This document shows positions 43,311-54,728 of a DNA stretch of 64,000 bases, in pieces. The stretch is from Hanleya hanleyi. Its lineage: Eukaryota; Mollusca; Polyplacophora; Lepidopleurida; Hanleyidae. The notes under the pieces were generated by a model that was not told the DNA's origin, did no database searches, and saw nothing but the letters and a program-made list of their open reading frames with translations. Made by a program: the position numbers and the translations under genes. Positions within the stretch are counted from its first letter, which is position 1. Each line of letters starts with the position of its first letter. Location of the stretch: assembly GCA_036873755.1 (NCBI GenBank), contig JAVTVY010020459.1, positions 1 to 64,000 on the forward strand, written 5' to 3'.

Positions 43311-43453
43311 ACAGATATTGCATGCTGTGAGGTGTGATATCACGATTTGTCAGCTCTCGAAGGTGATGTTCAATTCGTACTCCGCACTAGTTGAAGATCA
43401 CCTTCTCGAGCTGACAAATCGTGATATCACACCTCACAGCATGCAATATCTGT
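43311..43453. repeat. Near-perfect 57-bp-arm hairpin
   Basis: The left arm begins ACAGATATTGCATGCTGTGA at 43311; the right arm ends with its exact complement at 43453. Only one or two changes (CTCTCGAAGG against CTCGAGAAGG) break the pairing; the loop is ~29 bases. No open frame that makes sense crosses it. Confidence 0.85.
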
Positions 43454-43489
43454 ATAATTTTCAAGGGAATATCCTATAATACAGACGGT

Positions 43490-43965
43490 CACGGTTAAGC
43501 AAGGGGAGCAACTTTGTCACGGCAGAGGGCGTACGCGTAGAGGGAATCACATTTGTTGTGCTGTAGTATACCACATCGCAACTTTTTGATACATTTGAAG
43601 GATTTCGAGTGTAACGTCGCTATATTACGTGTTAGGTTTGTGTGTGTATAGAACACCAACAGTGAATCCCGAGTCGCGACGTCATGATATGGCCAGTTGC
43701 AGTCTCGTCACAGATTGCGACGATATAGAATCGTAACATTCTCTCCAGATAGGTCGATCATTCAACTGTATCTTGCATCGTAAGTCTGACGCACCAGACC
43801 GGCCACCCAATCATTTACGACAGTCACTGCTCCATGGTTAGTGTTTTTTTCATTTCAATAGCGTCATATTTCTCGAAATCAAGAGCACTTTTAGCTCAAT
43901 CCATATCGGACCCCTCTGCACTCACGCCCTCTGCCGTGAAGTTGCCTCCCTTTTCTTTATCCGGT
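43490..43965. mobile_element. Small inverted-repeat (MITE-like) element
   Basis: Left end near 43495: AAGCAAGGGGAGCAACTTTG and TCACGGCAGAGGGCGTACG. Right end near 43923-43955: ACGCCCTCTGCCGTGAAGTT followed by GCCTCCCTTTTCTTTAT, its inverted copy. No coding content. The exact ends and any target duplication were not resolved. Confidence 0.55.
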
Positions 43966-44252
43966 ATTTTCGGTTTTTTCACTAGTTGAATAATGAGTAG
44001 TGAATAGCGACAAGATGCTTCGATATGTATGCCTGGAAGATATGCACAGTGCCGAAAGGGATAATAAATACCAGCCAGAGAACCAAAAGGGACACATAGA
44101 AAAGAGTATGGCATGGACGACAACCATGGAGTATGACAGGGGTGATTTTCTGAACAACACAAGCCAATTGCAACCCAAACTGTTGGGCGTTGTCCGCGTC
44201 AAACTAATACATGGAAACCCGATATTATGTCATTTGGAGAAATACGGCTCAC

Positions 44253-44419
44253 CTCGATTTGTTTCTTGTCTGACAGCACAGTCCTCATCAGAGTGGGATA
44301 AGATGTCTTGTTGCTCAGTTCTGACACTGTGGCACCGTTGCTCACAATCGGGATGTCCGTGTTTCTCATCAGTGTAGCGATAGCACTTGTTGTAGAACTG
44401 CGACTTGAACCAACAATAC
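44253..44419 (-). CDS. Tandem Venus-flytrap receptor, exon 2 (core of domain 1, first lobe)
   Basis: Acceptor TTATTGCAG ends at 44420 and the GTGAGC donor starts at 44252. It encodes IVGSSRSSTTSAIATLMRNT, DIPIVSNGATVSELSNK and YPTLMRTVLSDKKQIE, the classic ligand-facing loop of this fold (serine-rich loop, then Gly-Ala-Thr). Unlike domain 2, the ligand-loop serines are kept. Phase 1 in and phase 0 out fit both neighbours exactly. Confidence 0.85.
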
Positions 44420-44840
44420 CTGCAATAATTCAAGCCCAATAATTATTCGGTCAATACTGGGAATTATTGACTAATCCGTTACATAACAAATACGTTTATC
44501 GTGTACCAATACAGCTGACATTATGTTGCAACTTTCGAGCAGGGATATGTCCCTCGTTATCGTGCCTGGTACAAGTGACATTGGAGACAAAGTGTTGTCC
44601 ACCGTGGTTATTTTACAGACAAGTCTTTAGAGGCTCTACGTCTTGCATATACCGGTATCTCACCATTTTAGAAGTAAACGATAATATGGTCATAGTAGTT
44701 AGGATATAAATTCCACCTCCATGATTGCCCATTTTGCAAGGATAACCCGCCTTACACTTTGCAAAAGGCGTGGTCGTTTTAACTTGAAATGTGCCATAAA
44801 TCTTAAAACAGTGATTTAAGTTGAGGAAGCGATACCTTAC

Positions 44841-44969
44841 CTGCGTAAACTGGGGTTGTTTGTTCAAGGCTGCAATCGCTTATCTCCTCTGGAAAGTTTC
44901 TTCTCATAGTAGTTATCGCGTGACTAGTGGCGAAATCTACACTACCACAGTCGTCAAATATCTCGAATC
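44841..44969 (-). CDS. Tandem Venus-flytrap receptor, exon 1 of those found (start of domain 1)
   Basis: 129 bp, acceptor TTATTGACAG and donor GTAAGG, phase 1 at both ends. It encodes FEIFDDCGSVDFATSHAITT, MRRNFPEEISD and CSLEQTTPVYA; the DDCGS step is typical for the region before the serine-rich loop, and the last codon (Gly) is split with the next exon. The phase-1 acceptor requires at least one earlier exon with the signal peptide and first strand; none could be identified upstream, where the 45.8-49.1 kb minisatellite lies. The whole visible protein is about 1304 residues. Confidence 0.8.
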
Positions 44970-45779
44970 CTGTCAATAAAAGTTGATCAGATCGAATAAC
45001 CTTTCCCTAAATTTCACATATTCAAGAAGAGGGTTCCTTAACCAAAATGAAACAGGAAATCTATAACAATGTGACTTGGAACCGCCAAAATCAGACGCAT
45101 GGTACTCTGTCTTCATGATGGTAGGTTCTTCAATGAAAAAGGCTCCAGTAATGAAAATCTTAACCATAACACTGCTATGAGCCGACAAACTACTTGGAGT
45201 CCAACTAGACCACTAACCTGCTTCAATTAGCAATTGTCTAACATCAACAGTGCCTGTAAGCAACTCAACTTGGACCACTCTCGTAGAAAATTGAATACAG
45301 GGAAATTGAAGACTGGGAAATGTACAATTCAGAGCATTTTAGTATCTTTTAATGGTTTTAACAAATCTATCGAATCTCTGCTATAAACAGCTCATCCGCC
45401 AAATTTACAGGCTGTGATTTCAAACAATACTAACACAAATGAAATTCATTTGGGTTCCATGAACTCAGTCCTTCAACAGTAAGATCCACAAAATATATTA
45501 TTATTATTATTATTATTATTATTACATGTATGCAAGGCTATGTATGACGTTCACTGGCCTTCTATCCGCGGACAATATATTGTGAAGATTTTGTGGTTGA
45601 ATATATAATAAGTTATTCCTACCTATTTTACATACATTCTGTACTGAATGAATAAAGTCACTTGCGTAATGAAATTAGTGTTTTATTTTCAAGTTTGCGA
45701 TGGTTTTATAATTTGACGGGATAAAAAAAATGGAAACCGTCATAAACGTCATAGTGTCTTCAGGAACAGTTTTGTATGT
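44970..45779. other. Upstream intron sequence, (ATT)n at 45496-45524
   Basis: Non-coding AT-rich DNA with a perfect ATT microsatellite; no earlier receptor exon was seen here. Confidence 0.5.
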
Positions 45780-48700
45780 GTATGGCCAAATATACAGCAG
45801 GTGCTCATGTCGAGCTTACCAAATATACCTCAGGTGCTCATATCGAGCTTACCAAATATACAGCAGGTGCTCATGTCGAGCTTACCAAATATACATCAGG
45901 TGCTCATGTCGAGCTTACCAAATATACATCCGGTGCTCATGTCGAGCTTACCAAATATACATCAGGTGCTCATATCGAGCTTACCAAATATACATCAGGT
46001 GCTCATGTCGAGCTTACCAAATATACATCAGGTGCTCATGTCGAGCTTACCAAATATACATCGGTGCTCATGTCGAGCTTACCAAATATACATCAGGTGC
46101 TCATGTCGGGCTTACCAAATATACACCAGGTGCTCATGTCGAGCTTACCGAATATACATCAGGTGCTCATGTCGAGCTTACCGAATATACATCGGTGCTC
46201 ATGTCGAGCTTACCAAATATACATCAGGTGCTCATGTCGGGCTTACCAAATATACATCGGTGCTCATGTCGAGCTTACCGAATATACATCGGTGCTCATG
46301 TCGAGCTTACCAAATATACACCAGGTGCTCATGTCGAGCTTACCGAATATACATCAGGTGCTCATGTCGAGCTTACCGAATATACATCGGTGCTCATGTC
46401 GAGCTTACCAAATATACATCAGGTGCTCATGTCGGGCTTACCAAATATACATCGGTGCTCATGTCGAGCTTACCGAATATACATCGGTGCTCATGTCGAG
46501 CTTACCAAATATACACCAGGTGCTCATGTCGAGCTTACCGAATATACATCAGGTGCTCATGTCGAGCTTACCGAATATACATCGGTGCTCATGTCGAGCT
46601 TACCAAATATACATCAGGTGCTCATGTCGGGCTTACCAAATATACATCGGTGCTCATGTCGAGCTTACCGAATATACATCGGTGCTCATGTCGAGCTTAC
46701 CAAATATACACCAGGTGCTCATGTCGAGCTTACCGAATATACATCAGGTGCTCATGTCGAGCTTACCGAATATACATCGGTGCTCATGTCGAGCTTACCA
46801 AATATACATCAGGTGCTCATGTCGGGCTTACCAAATATACATCGGTGCTCATGTCGAGCTTACCGAATATACATCGGTGCTCATGTCGAGCTTACCGAAT
46901 ATACATCAGGTGCTCATGTCGAGCTTACCGAATATACATCAGGTGCTCATGTCGAGCTTACCGAATATACATCAGGTGCTCATGTCGAGCTTACCAAATA
47001 TACATCAGGTGCTCATGTCGAGCTTACCGAATATACATCGGTGCTCATGTCGAGCTTACCAAATATACATCAGGTGCTCATGTCGAGCTTACCGAATATA
47101 CATCGGTGCTCATGTCGAGCTTACCAAATATACATCGGTGCTCATGTCGAGCTTACCGAATATACATCGGTGCTCATGTCGAGCTTACCAAATATACATC
47201 GGTGCTCATGTCGAGCTTACCAAATATACATTGGTGCTCATGTCGAGCTTACCAAATATACATCAGGTGCTCATGTCGAGCTTACCAAATACACATCGGT
47301 GCTCATGTCGAGCTTACCAAATATACAGCAGGTGCTCATGTCGGGCTTACCACATATACATCAGGTGCTCATGTCGAGCTTACTAAATGTACATCAGGTG
47401 CTCATGTCGAGCTTACCAAATATACATCAGGTGCTCATGTCGAGCTTACCGAATATACATCAGGTGCTCATGTCGGGCTCATCAAATATACATCAGGTGC
47501 TCATGTCGAGCTTACCAAATATACATCGGTGCTCATGTCGGGCTTACCAAATATACATCAGGTGCTCATGTCGAGCTTACCAAATATACATCAGGTGCTC
47601 ATGTCGAGCTTACCAAATATACAGCAGGTGCTCATGTCGAGCTTATCAAATATGCATCGGTGCTCATGTCGAGCTTACCAAATATACATCAGGTGCTCAT
47701 ATCGAGCTTACCAAATATACATCAGGTGCTCATGTCGAGCTTACCAAATATACATCAGGTGCTCATATCGAGCTTACCAAATATACATCAGGTGCTCATG
47801 TCGAGCTTACCAAATATACATCAGGTGCTCATGTCGAGCTTACCAAATATACATCAGGTGCTCATGTCGAGCTTACCAAATATACATCAGGTGCTCATGT
47901 CGGGCTTACCAAATATACATCAGGTGCTCGACATCGGTGCTCATGTCGGGCTTACCAAATATACATCAGGTGCTCATGTCGAGCTTACCAAATATACACC
48001 AGGTGCTCATGTCGAGCTTACTAAATGTACATCAGGTGCTCATCTCGAGCTTACCAAATATACATCGGTGCTCATGTCGGGCTTGCCAAATATACATCAG
48101 GTGCTCATGTCGAGCTGATCAAATATGCATCGGTGCTCATGTCGAGCTTACCAAATATGCATCAGGTGCTCATATCGAGCTTACCAAATATACATCGGTG
48201 CTCATGTCGGGCTTACCAAATATACATCAGTGCTCATGTCGAGCTTATCAAATATGCATCGGTGCTCATGTCGAGCTTACCAAATATACATCAGGTGCTC
48301 ATGTCGGGCTTACCAAATATACATCAGGTGCTCGACATCGGTGCTCCTGCCGGGCTTACCAAATATACATCAGGTGCTCATGTCGAGCTTACCAAATATA
48401 CATCAGGTGCTCATGTCGGGCTTACCAAATATACACCAGGTGCTCGACATCGGTGCTCATGTCGGGCTTACCAAATATACATCAGGTGCTCATGTCGAGC
48501 TTACCAAATATACACCAGGTGCTCATGTCGAGCTTACTAAATGTACATCAGGTGCTCATGTCGAGCTTACCAAATATACATCGGTGCTCATGTCGGGCTT
48601 ACCAAATATACATCAGGTGCTCATGTCGAGCTGATCAAATATGCATCGGTGCTCATGTCGAGCTTACCAAATATACATCAGGTGCTCATATCGAGCTTAC

Positions 48701-49115
48701 CAAATATACATCGGTGCTCATGTCGGGCTTACCAAATATACATCGGTGCTCATGTCGAGCTTTATCAAATATGCATCGGTGCTCATGTCGAGCTTACCAA
48801 ATATACATCAGGTGCTCATGTCGGGCTTACCAAATATACATCAGGTGCTCGACATCGGTGCTCATGTCGGGCTTACCAAATATACATCAGGTGCTCATGT
48901 CGAGCTTACCAAATATACACCAGGTGCTCATGTCGAGCTTACTAAATGTACATCAGGTGCTCATGTCGAGCTTACCAAATATACATCGGTGCTCATGTCG
49001 GGCTTACCAAATATACATCAGGTGCTCATGTCGAACTTACCAAATATACATCAGGTGCTCATGTCGAGCTTACCAAATATACATAAGATGCTCATGTCGA
49101 GCTTATGGGATTAAA
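45780..49115 (+). repeat. 33/32-bp minisatellite, ~100 monomers with higher-order repeats
   Basis: The monomer contains CAGGTGCTCATGTCGAGCTT and ACCAAATATACAT. Most are 33 bp; those with ATCGGTGC instead of ATCAGGTGC are 32 bp. CAG/CAC, CGAGC/CGGGC and CCAAAT/CCGAAT variants define types. A six-monomer higher-order unit of exactly 195 bp starts at 46121, 46316, 46511 and 46706. In the right third, a junction variant CTCGACATCGG recurs at 47927, 48331, 48443 and 48848, giving a ~405-bp unit plus a 112-bp one. All forward frames are open because the monomer has no stop in any frame. Confidence 0.95.
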
Positions 49116-49129
49116 CGCAACATAACAAT

Positions 49130-49290
49130 AGTGGTGGGGAAAGATTCCGGCGTACTGACAATAATTCATTTGACCCACAGCCAAATGTACTGACTGCATA
49201 CATCCGAAAGCATCACAAGAACCAAAACTGATTCCTGCTATGATTTGTATCCCAGCCACGCTTTTATTGTAGCTGTTCATATTGTGAAAT
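49130..49290 (-). repeat. Dispersed repeat family B, partial inverted copy
   Basis: GATTCCGGCGTACTGACAAT, CAAATGTACTGACTGCATAC and TGTATCCCAGCCACGCTTTT are the inverse of 19690-19830. Confidence 0.5.
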
Positions 49291-50089
49291 ATCGATTCTT
49301 AGCCACCATATAAATGCATAAAAGATATATAAGATGTCGATTCTTGACCACCATATGAATGCATAAATTTCGATTTTTCAGTTACCAATTTTATATAAAT
49401 CTGCGTGCATGCAACCTTGATATTGTGATGTGTTTTGACAAAACTATTTCCGAAATACTATTCCATGACCCTTTAGGTCGGTTATTGTAAACACAACTAT
49501 TTGTGAGAATCAGTTATGTAAGTTCAAATTTACAGGATAACATAAAATCCGCTTATGTAAGTGTAATGAGTTAACCTCGGTTTTGACGACTGCATTTATG
49601 TAATGCGACAGTTTTGTGATTTGCTAGTCATAATTGTACCGAATTTGTAAGGACATTTATGTCGGGTTAAATTGACATTGTAACGTCTAGCATTGTATAT
49701 AACGGAATGAACGGCACATACAGTCAGGCTAGTAACACCAGGTCTCCCTGATGGCTAAACCATCAGGTCTCACAGAGGTTCATGTCTCCGATAATAGTTA
49801 TTGCTATTTCCAGTTCCGAAAATGACTGTTTACAGAAGGGTTTGATGTTGATGAAGTTGTGCTAGTCTGCCTGCCAAATGCTGCCGATCATTCCTAAGTT
49901 AGGTGGAATGAATTTACAATAAATCGGCTTAATATTCAACAGACATGAACTTCGTTTTCGTTGTATCCTCTCTCATTTAAAGAGGTTGTCAAGACTTCGA
50001 GAAATCTCAGAAGCCGGACCTTGGAATCTATTATTGTATATGTTTTATGAAGGCCATCCCTGTCGTCTTAAAGACCACAAATTTCATAA
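49291..50089. other. AT-rich DNA without a gene
   Basis: A short internal repeat (TCGATTCTTGACCACCATAT near 49285 and 49337) is the only pattern seen. Confidence 0.45.
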
Positions 50090-50340
50090 TATAGACATCT
50101 TGCAAGTCATGATCCCACGGCCCCTTGCATTGGGTTGAGCGGTATTAGATACAAATATATAAAAGTGATGATGTAATAGCCCTATCAAGCTATCTGAAGG
50201 AAAATGATGTAATATGTGACCGTTGTGACCGAACAAGGTTGGTGGGAAAAGATGCCGGCGTGCGGACAAGAAGACATCTGACTCCACAGGCAAATATACT
50301 GACTGCATATTTCTGAAAACATCACAATAACCAAAATCAG
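50090..50340 (-). repeat. Dispersed repeat family B, inverted copy
   Basis: CACGGCCCCTTGCATTGGGT, GTTGGTGGGAAAAGATGCCG and ATACTGACTGCATATTTCTG are the inverse of 19650-19870. Confidence 0.5.
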
Positions 50341-50594
50341 ACTACGTTTTAAATCACGCCAATCATGTTAATGTGCGTATTTCGCGCACTAAATGTATAA
50401 ACTGACCAGAGCATGCGCTGCGGGGGGGTGGCTGTCGTTGACGTGCACATCAGATGTTGAAAAGCCGCGCTCCAATTGGTGTTAACTGACGTGGCCCAGA
50501 TCTCTAAAGACTAATGGGATTTGTCGGCTACATCATGCTCGAAAATTGTTTGCTGAATTTCACTGATTTCTGTACATCTATCCGGGTTAATGAA

Positions 50595-50964
50595 CTATAA
50601 GTTGGCATGTCTTTTTGAAAGTAAACATTCTATCATCTTTATTGAGGTAAATGGACGAATAAAGAAACAAATTTGCGTGACATATAACCACTCATATTGA
50701 TGGAAATAAATCTCTAAATGTTTGTGCTGAGATGTGTATCTCTGTGGTACATAGGGTCGATCTATAACACGAGCAGTACATACAGATACAGGTTTTTGAA
50801 TTACCGAAGAACGTACAGATAAGACGGATAAAGCCGTATCCACTTTATCATACGTGTCCGCTTCCAATGGTTTTATATTCTGAAGGAATATACAATCAAA
50901 ATCATCATATGTGCCATCGAATCTTCGGGAAGTGTTTATATGTACCGGGTCAATGAAGCTCGCG
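50595..50964 (-). other. Coding-like open stretch, possible exon of unknown gene
   Basis: After an acceptor-like TGTTTACAG (ending at 50965) the minus strand is open for ~120 codons: ASFIDPVHINTSRRFDG, DDFDCIFLQNIKPLEADT, VDTALSVLSVRSSVIQKPVS, RVIDRPYVPQRY, to a stop at 50595. Composition is protein-like, but no family is recognised, no donor was found, and it may be a transposon relic. Confidence 0.3.
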
Positions 50965-51344
50965 CTGTAAACATGATATCATCTTACCTTTGGCAAATTC
51001 TAAAGGACAGCCACGGTGACTTGAAAGGTTTCAAAAAGGAAACAACTGGGAGATCCCCTTGCCTTAACAGGTAATCCACCGATAACATATTACAGATGAT
51101 ATCAACATGCCTTCGGCAACTGCTACGACAGTCATGGTTACCAAGCATTTTTCAAACCCCTCACACACAATTTCTCGTCTATTCTATTTTATACAAACAT
51201 ATGTATATGTAAATCCATTCGCGCGGGGATGATCCTCGATCGAATCTCTCTCGACATATAATGATTTACTGGTTTCGCGAAGATTATATAAATTAAAAGC
51301 TTTATGGCCAATACATTATCACATTATCAATGCATCTGCCGATC

Positions 51345-51881
51345 AGATCAAGCGAAATTTAGATCCATATAGCAAAGGACGTTCTTTCAACAGTACTATG
51401 ATTGTCTTTTTGAATTTGGTGCTGATACTGTTATATGGAAAATGGAATAGGTCTTTGGATTATGGACGCGGATATTCTCTAATGGACGACGGCTGGATTA
51501 TGAATGACGGACTAGACGCTTGTAATTGTTCTACAGAAGTATACCACCACATTTCAATGCTAGAAATGTAATCTTCGAAAGTCAAAGTAAATTTTAATTC
51601 CCCGATAGAGGATTATTATTCAAGGTTACGAGTTCGCATCCCATATATCAGTTTTTCGGAAATTCTATTTGACATACTATAATTTTGTTGAATATTTTGC
51701 TGGAAATTCCAAATCGAGCAGTTTTATTTATAATATTACCTAAGACATAATCAACAATCTTCCATGCCTCCGTGCATGAGAATATTTATGGATGTGGAAC
51801 AATGCTTTGCCAGTTGACGTTTGAAATGTGTCCGAGATCAAGCGAAATTTAGATCCATATAGCAAAGGACGTTCTTTCAAC
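51345..51881. repeat. 47-bp exact direct repeats 490 bp apart around a family-A module
   Basis: AGATCAAGCGAAATTTAGAT...GTTCTTTCAAC occurs at 51345-51391 and 51835-51881 without change. The first copy joins a family-A 3' module (about 51392-51530) ending GACGGACTAGACGCTTGTAA. The rest is AT-rich. Confidence 0.75.
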
Positions 51882-52295
51882 TAAGATTCCGATTAATTCT
51901 GATTTTGAACCAATGCATTTTGTCTAACTCCGAGGCTCATTATCGAACAAAAGTTACAACAACACACCCGTCAACTCCTCCTTGCCCTGTGCCTATCACA
52001 ATATAACAAAACATGTTTCATATCCTCCATCACCACACATGTTTCACACACAGTCTACATATCCCTCTTTCAATCTCTTTCTTCCCCTATTTGACCAAAG
52101 ATGACTTAGTTTCATCACATCTTCACACTCTTCTACTCACTAGTCATACACTTTAACAGCAACCATTTTCTCCGTTCTCTCTCACTGTTTCCGGTTTCTG
52201 TTAGTATGAGATTTTTGTGCTAATCGCTCCTATACTTCCTTGAACCACCCAGTATGTTTTCTTTGTTTGAGACCTTCCTCACTTGCCGTTTTTGC

Positions 52296-53180
52296 CTATC
52301 TATCTCCGTCCATTCTAACGAAACATCCATAGTAGTTTAACTTCAATATTCCTACTTTTTTATCCATTGTGCTCCACCCAAGTTCGCCATATATTGTATT
52401 CATTCGTTTCACTCCTAACATCCACCTCCCATTCCCTGTCTGTAGTTCCACGAAATCCAATACTGCCAATCTTTTCACATTTAGTTCCACTATTTCCACC
52501 TCGTACAAAATCGTAGGCAATGCAACTCTCTCCCATAACATTCTTGCGCACATACTTCGTTTGTCTTTCACCACTTGCCTTATTTCTACGATCTCAATTT
52601 GTCCCGCCGCTTTCTGCAATTTTTTCTTCGGCACTACGGCTCTCTTGGCGCCTCTCTTCAACTATCCTGAAGTATTTCAGTGTATCCTCATCCACTCCCC
52701 TTTCACTATGCTCTGTGTCAATCTCTCCTTTGCCAAATTCTCACCTATGATGACAGCAATCACTTCCTGTCAGTGGTAATACCACAATCCCCAGTCTTCA
52801 AAACGCCGGATACCCCTTGTTTTCCTTGTAGTCATTTCTCAAAATTTTCTGCTACCTTCCATTCCCTCTCGATCAAGCCTATTTATCATATCCTGTTATA
52901 TACATGTAATCTAGTCATGCATTGTGTCAACTCCTTCGCCTCTCATACACCTTCTTTGCTTCACTCACTACCCGCTCTTTCCTCCATCATTCACTTACCA
53001 AGGCCAAATTGAACTGTGGTGTGGCACAAAAACTTTTTCGCCTCGCTTCCGAAATTTCGGCATTCTCTAATCTACTTTCACTATTCCATCTTACCTACGG
53101 GATGGCCCCTTCTGTAGCACCTACTAGCCGTTTATTCAAGATTTCTGTAAGTTCCTCTATCCCTCCTGTCGCATAATCTC
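52296..53180 (-). pseudogene. LINE reverse transcriptase C-terminal relic
   Basis: The minus-strand frame 52661-52296 reads RGAKRAVVPKKKLQKAAGQI, LWERVALPTILYEVEIVEL and ELQTGNGRWMLGVKRMNTI, then YGELGW, the typical segment after the reverse transcriptase palm in LINEs. Upstream (to ~53180) the same strand has more LINE-like pieces broken by stops. A different family from the LINE at 23-28 kb. Confidence 0.55.
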
Positions 53181-53280
53181 TAACCTGCCCTTTCCAATCA
53201 TCAATTCTTGCTCTACATGTATACGAAATGTTTTCCAATCAGTGTTTTCATCCGTCACCCACTTGAATTAGTTTCTACTA

Positions 53281-53440
53281 CTGGAGATCGTCTATATATC
53301 GTTTGGTGAATCACAAGGAACGGGCTTTGTAATGGTTATCTTTTGACAATTTCTGCATGGAGGAGTATTCATTCCAGAACAGATATAGATCTGGCAAACA
53401 TGGTACACAATTTGTACCAATTTGGGAGATGAGCTTGATA
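53281..53440 (-). pseudogene. Penelope-like reverse transcriptase fragment
   Basis: IGTNCVPCLPDLYLFWNEYS, then FTKRYIDDL with YIDD at 53298-53287, interrupted by a stop before FTKR. Corresponds to 56400-56550. Confidence 0.6.
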
Positions 53441-54309
53441 TTCCTCGGTTTTCTATATATTGATCCCTTCATCAGCAGTATTTTAAGGTCCATATTGCCC
53501 ACTACGTCGAACAATCCATCGCAATATACCTGCATGGTCTACAGATGAATGTCGACGACTCACAGCCAAGCGTTTTGTTATCGGACGTGTATTAGCTCCA
53601 GTTAAAACTCTTTGGTGGCTTCAGAGTAATATGTTGTTGCTGTTGATTTATTATGCATGACCTTCAAACTGTATGCAAGTACAAATTTTAAGATTTGTGA
53701 ACCGATTACTAAATTAGTTTGCTCCAATATCCAGTAAGATTATTGGTTTGTACTATTTGTTTATTTACCCAAAATCATGTGGGATCCCATCTTCACATCT
53801 TCACCAACTTGTATAGCAGACCACGTTCCACCCATTTTCAGTGTAAACGATTGGTGCGATATGCAAGAGTCGGGAAAAACTGACGTCTCTCGACTAAAAA
53901 GCAACCATTTGACTATATAGGAAAGCATCCCTTGGCATCTAACAATCAGACCCAAGAATACGGTGGATTCTCGGACGTAACCTCAGTTAATACAAAGTAT
54001 CCACGAGGCTCCTAGCGCCGGTTTAAGCGGAATTAGATACGCTAGGTCGGGAGCTGTGATGACAGATCAGCTCAAACAACTCATCTGGTTTGGATGGATG
54101 AGCATCGTGGACGTCTGTTGGAGTGAACGCCTCAACATGGTACATGCAAGAATACACAGAGAAACTTACCTGTAATGCCCGCCGTCGTACGGCCTAAATT
54201 TTCCACCAAAACAATAAACCTACATATATTTATCGAGTGACATGTACAGAGAGCGGGCCTCGGGGACTGATAGTCCACCAGCAGAATCCTGCCATATACA
54301 GGTAATAAA
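53441..54309. other. AT-rich DNA with a weak inverted family-A core
   Basis: A diverged inverted core (CTCCTAGCGCCGGTTTAAGC, 53990-54045) is present. A 50-bp exon-like piece at 54170-54219 is described under findings. No gene is supported. Confidence 0.4.
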
Positions 54310-54728
54310 TTGCCTGTATTGAGTTCTAATTCCGCTCATCCAGGGGCTAGGGCACGTTGACCCCATGTACTTCAAGATCCTCTTGTTGTTGAGGCACAAT
54401 CAAAGCGTGACTGAGATACATCATTGGCAAGATAACGACTTTACAACGAAAATCATATGGATTAAGAATACTGATGATCAGCGATACGGGTTTCATATTT
54501 TCCGTCATCATCGTGAATACTTGCTGACATCAGTGAAAACTGTTGACCGCTTCTCTCTTGCAGAAAACTAGCCTGTGTTTATGTATGCAATGATTGTTGT
54601 TTGTTGTTAATGTGTTTTTTTATTTGATGCTAATGCTGTTATATGAAATAGATCTTTGGATTATAAACGCGGAAATTCTTTGATGGACGACGGCTGAATA
54701 ACGAATGACGGACTACACGCTTGTATTT
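54310..54728 (+). repeat. Dispersed repeat family A
   Basis: GAGTTCTAATTCCGCTCATC, CAATCAAAGCGTGACTGAGA, TGTTGACCGCTTCTCTCTTGCAG, ACTAGCCTGTGTTTATGTAT and GACGGACTACACGCTTGTA. Confidence 0.65.

Larger units (their letters stand above)
41028..44252 (-). other. Receptor intron 2 (3.2 kb) with several insertions
   Basis: Donor GTGAGC at 44252, acceptor at 41028. It contains a Penelope-like tail (41740), a 152-bp tandem duplication (42081), a diverged family-A copy (42660), a long hairpin (43311) and a small inverted-repeat element (43490). Confidence 0.65.

Noticed and set aside
44973..45188. Signal-peptide-bearing first exon of the receptor
   Set aside because: The 71-codon minus-strand frame lies directly before the exon acceptor, in the intron, with no donor, and does not match the start of the fold.
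45780..49115. CRISPR-like regular array
   Set aside because: Monomers are contiguous with no unique spacers, and the sequence is eukaryotic.
45730..49193. Very long open frames (up to ~1130 codons) that would encode a Cys/Tyr- or Ser/Leu-rich repeat protein
   Set aside because: They translate a 33/32-bp minisatellite in which all three forward frames are open; there is no start context, no splice support and no constraint on frame.
51345..51881. LTR pair of a tiny retrotransposon
   Set aside because: The repeats are only 47 bp, lack TG...CA ends and have no primer-binding site.
52369..53176. Plus-strand frames of 75-136 codons at 52.4-53.2 kb
   Set aside because: The minus strand of the same stretch reads as a LINE relic; the plus frames are shadows.
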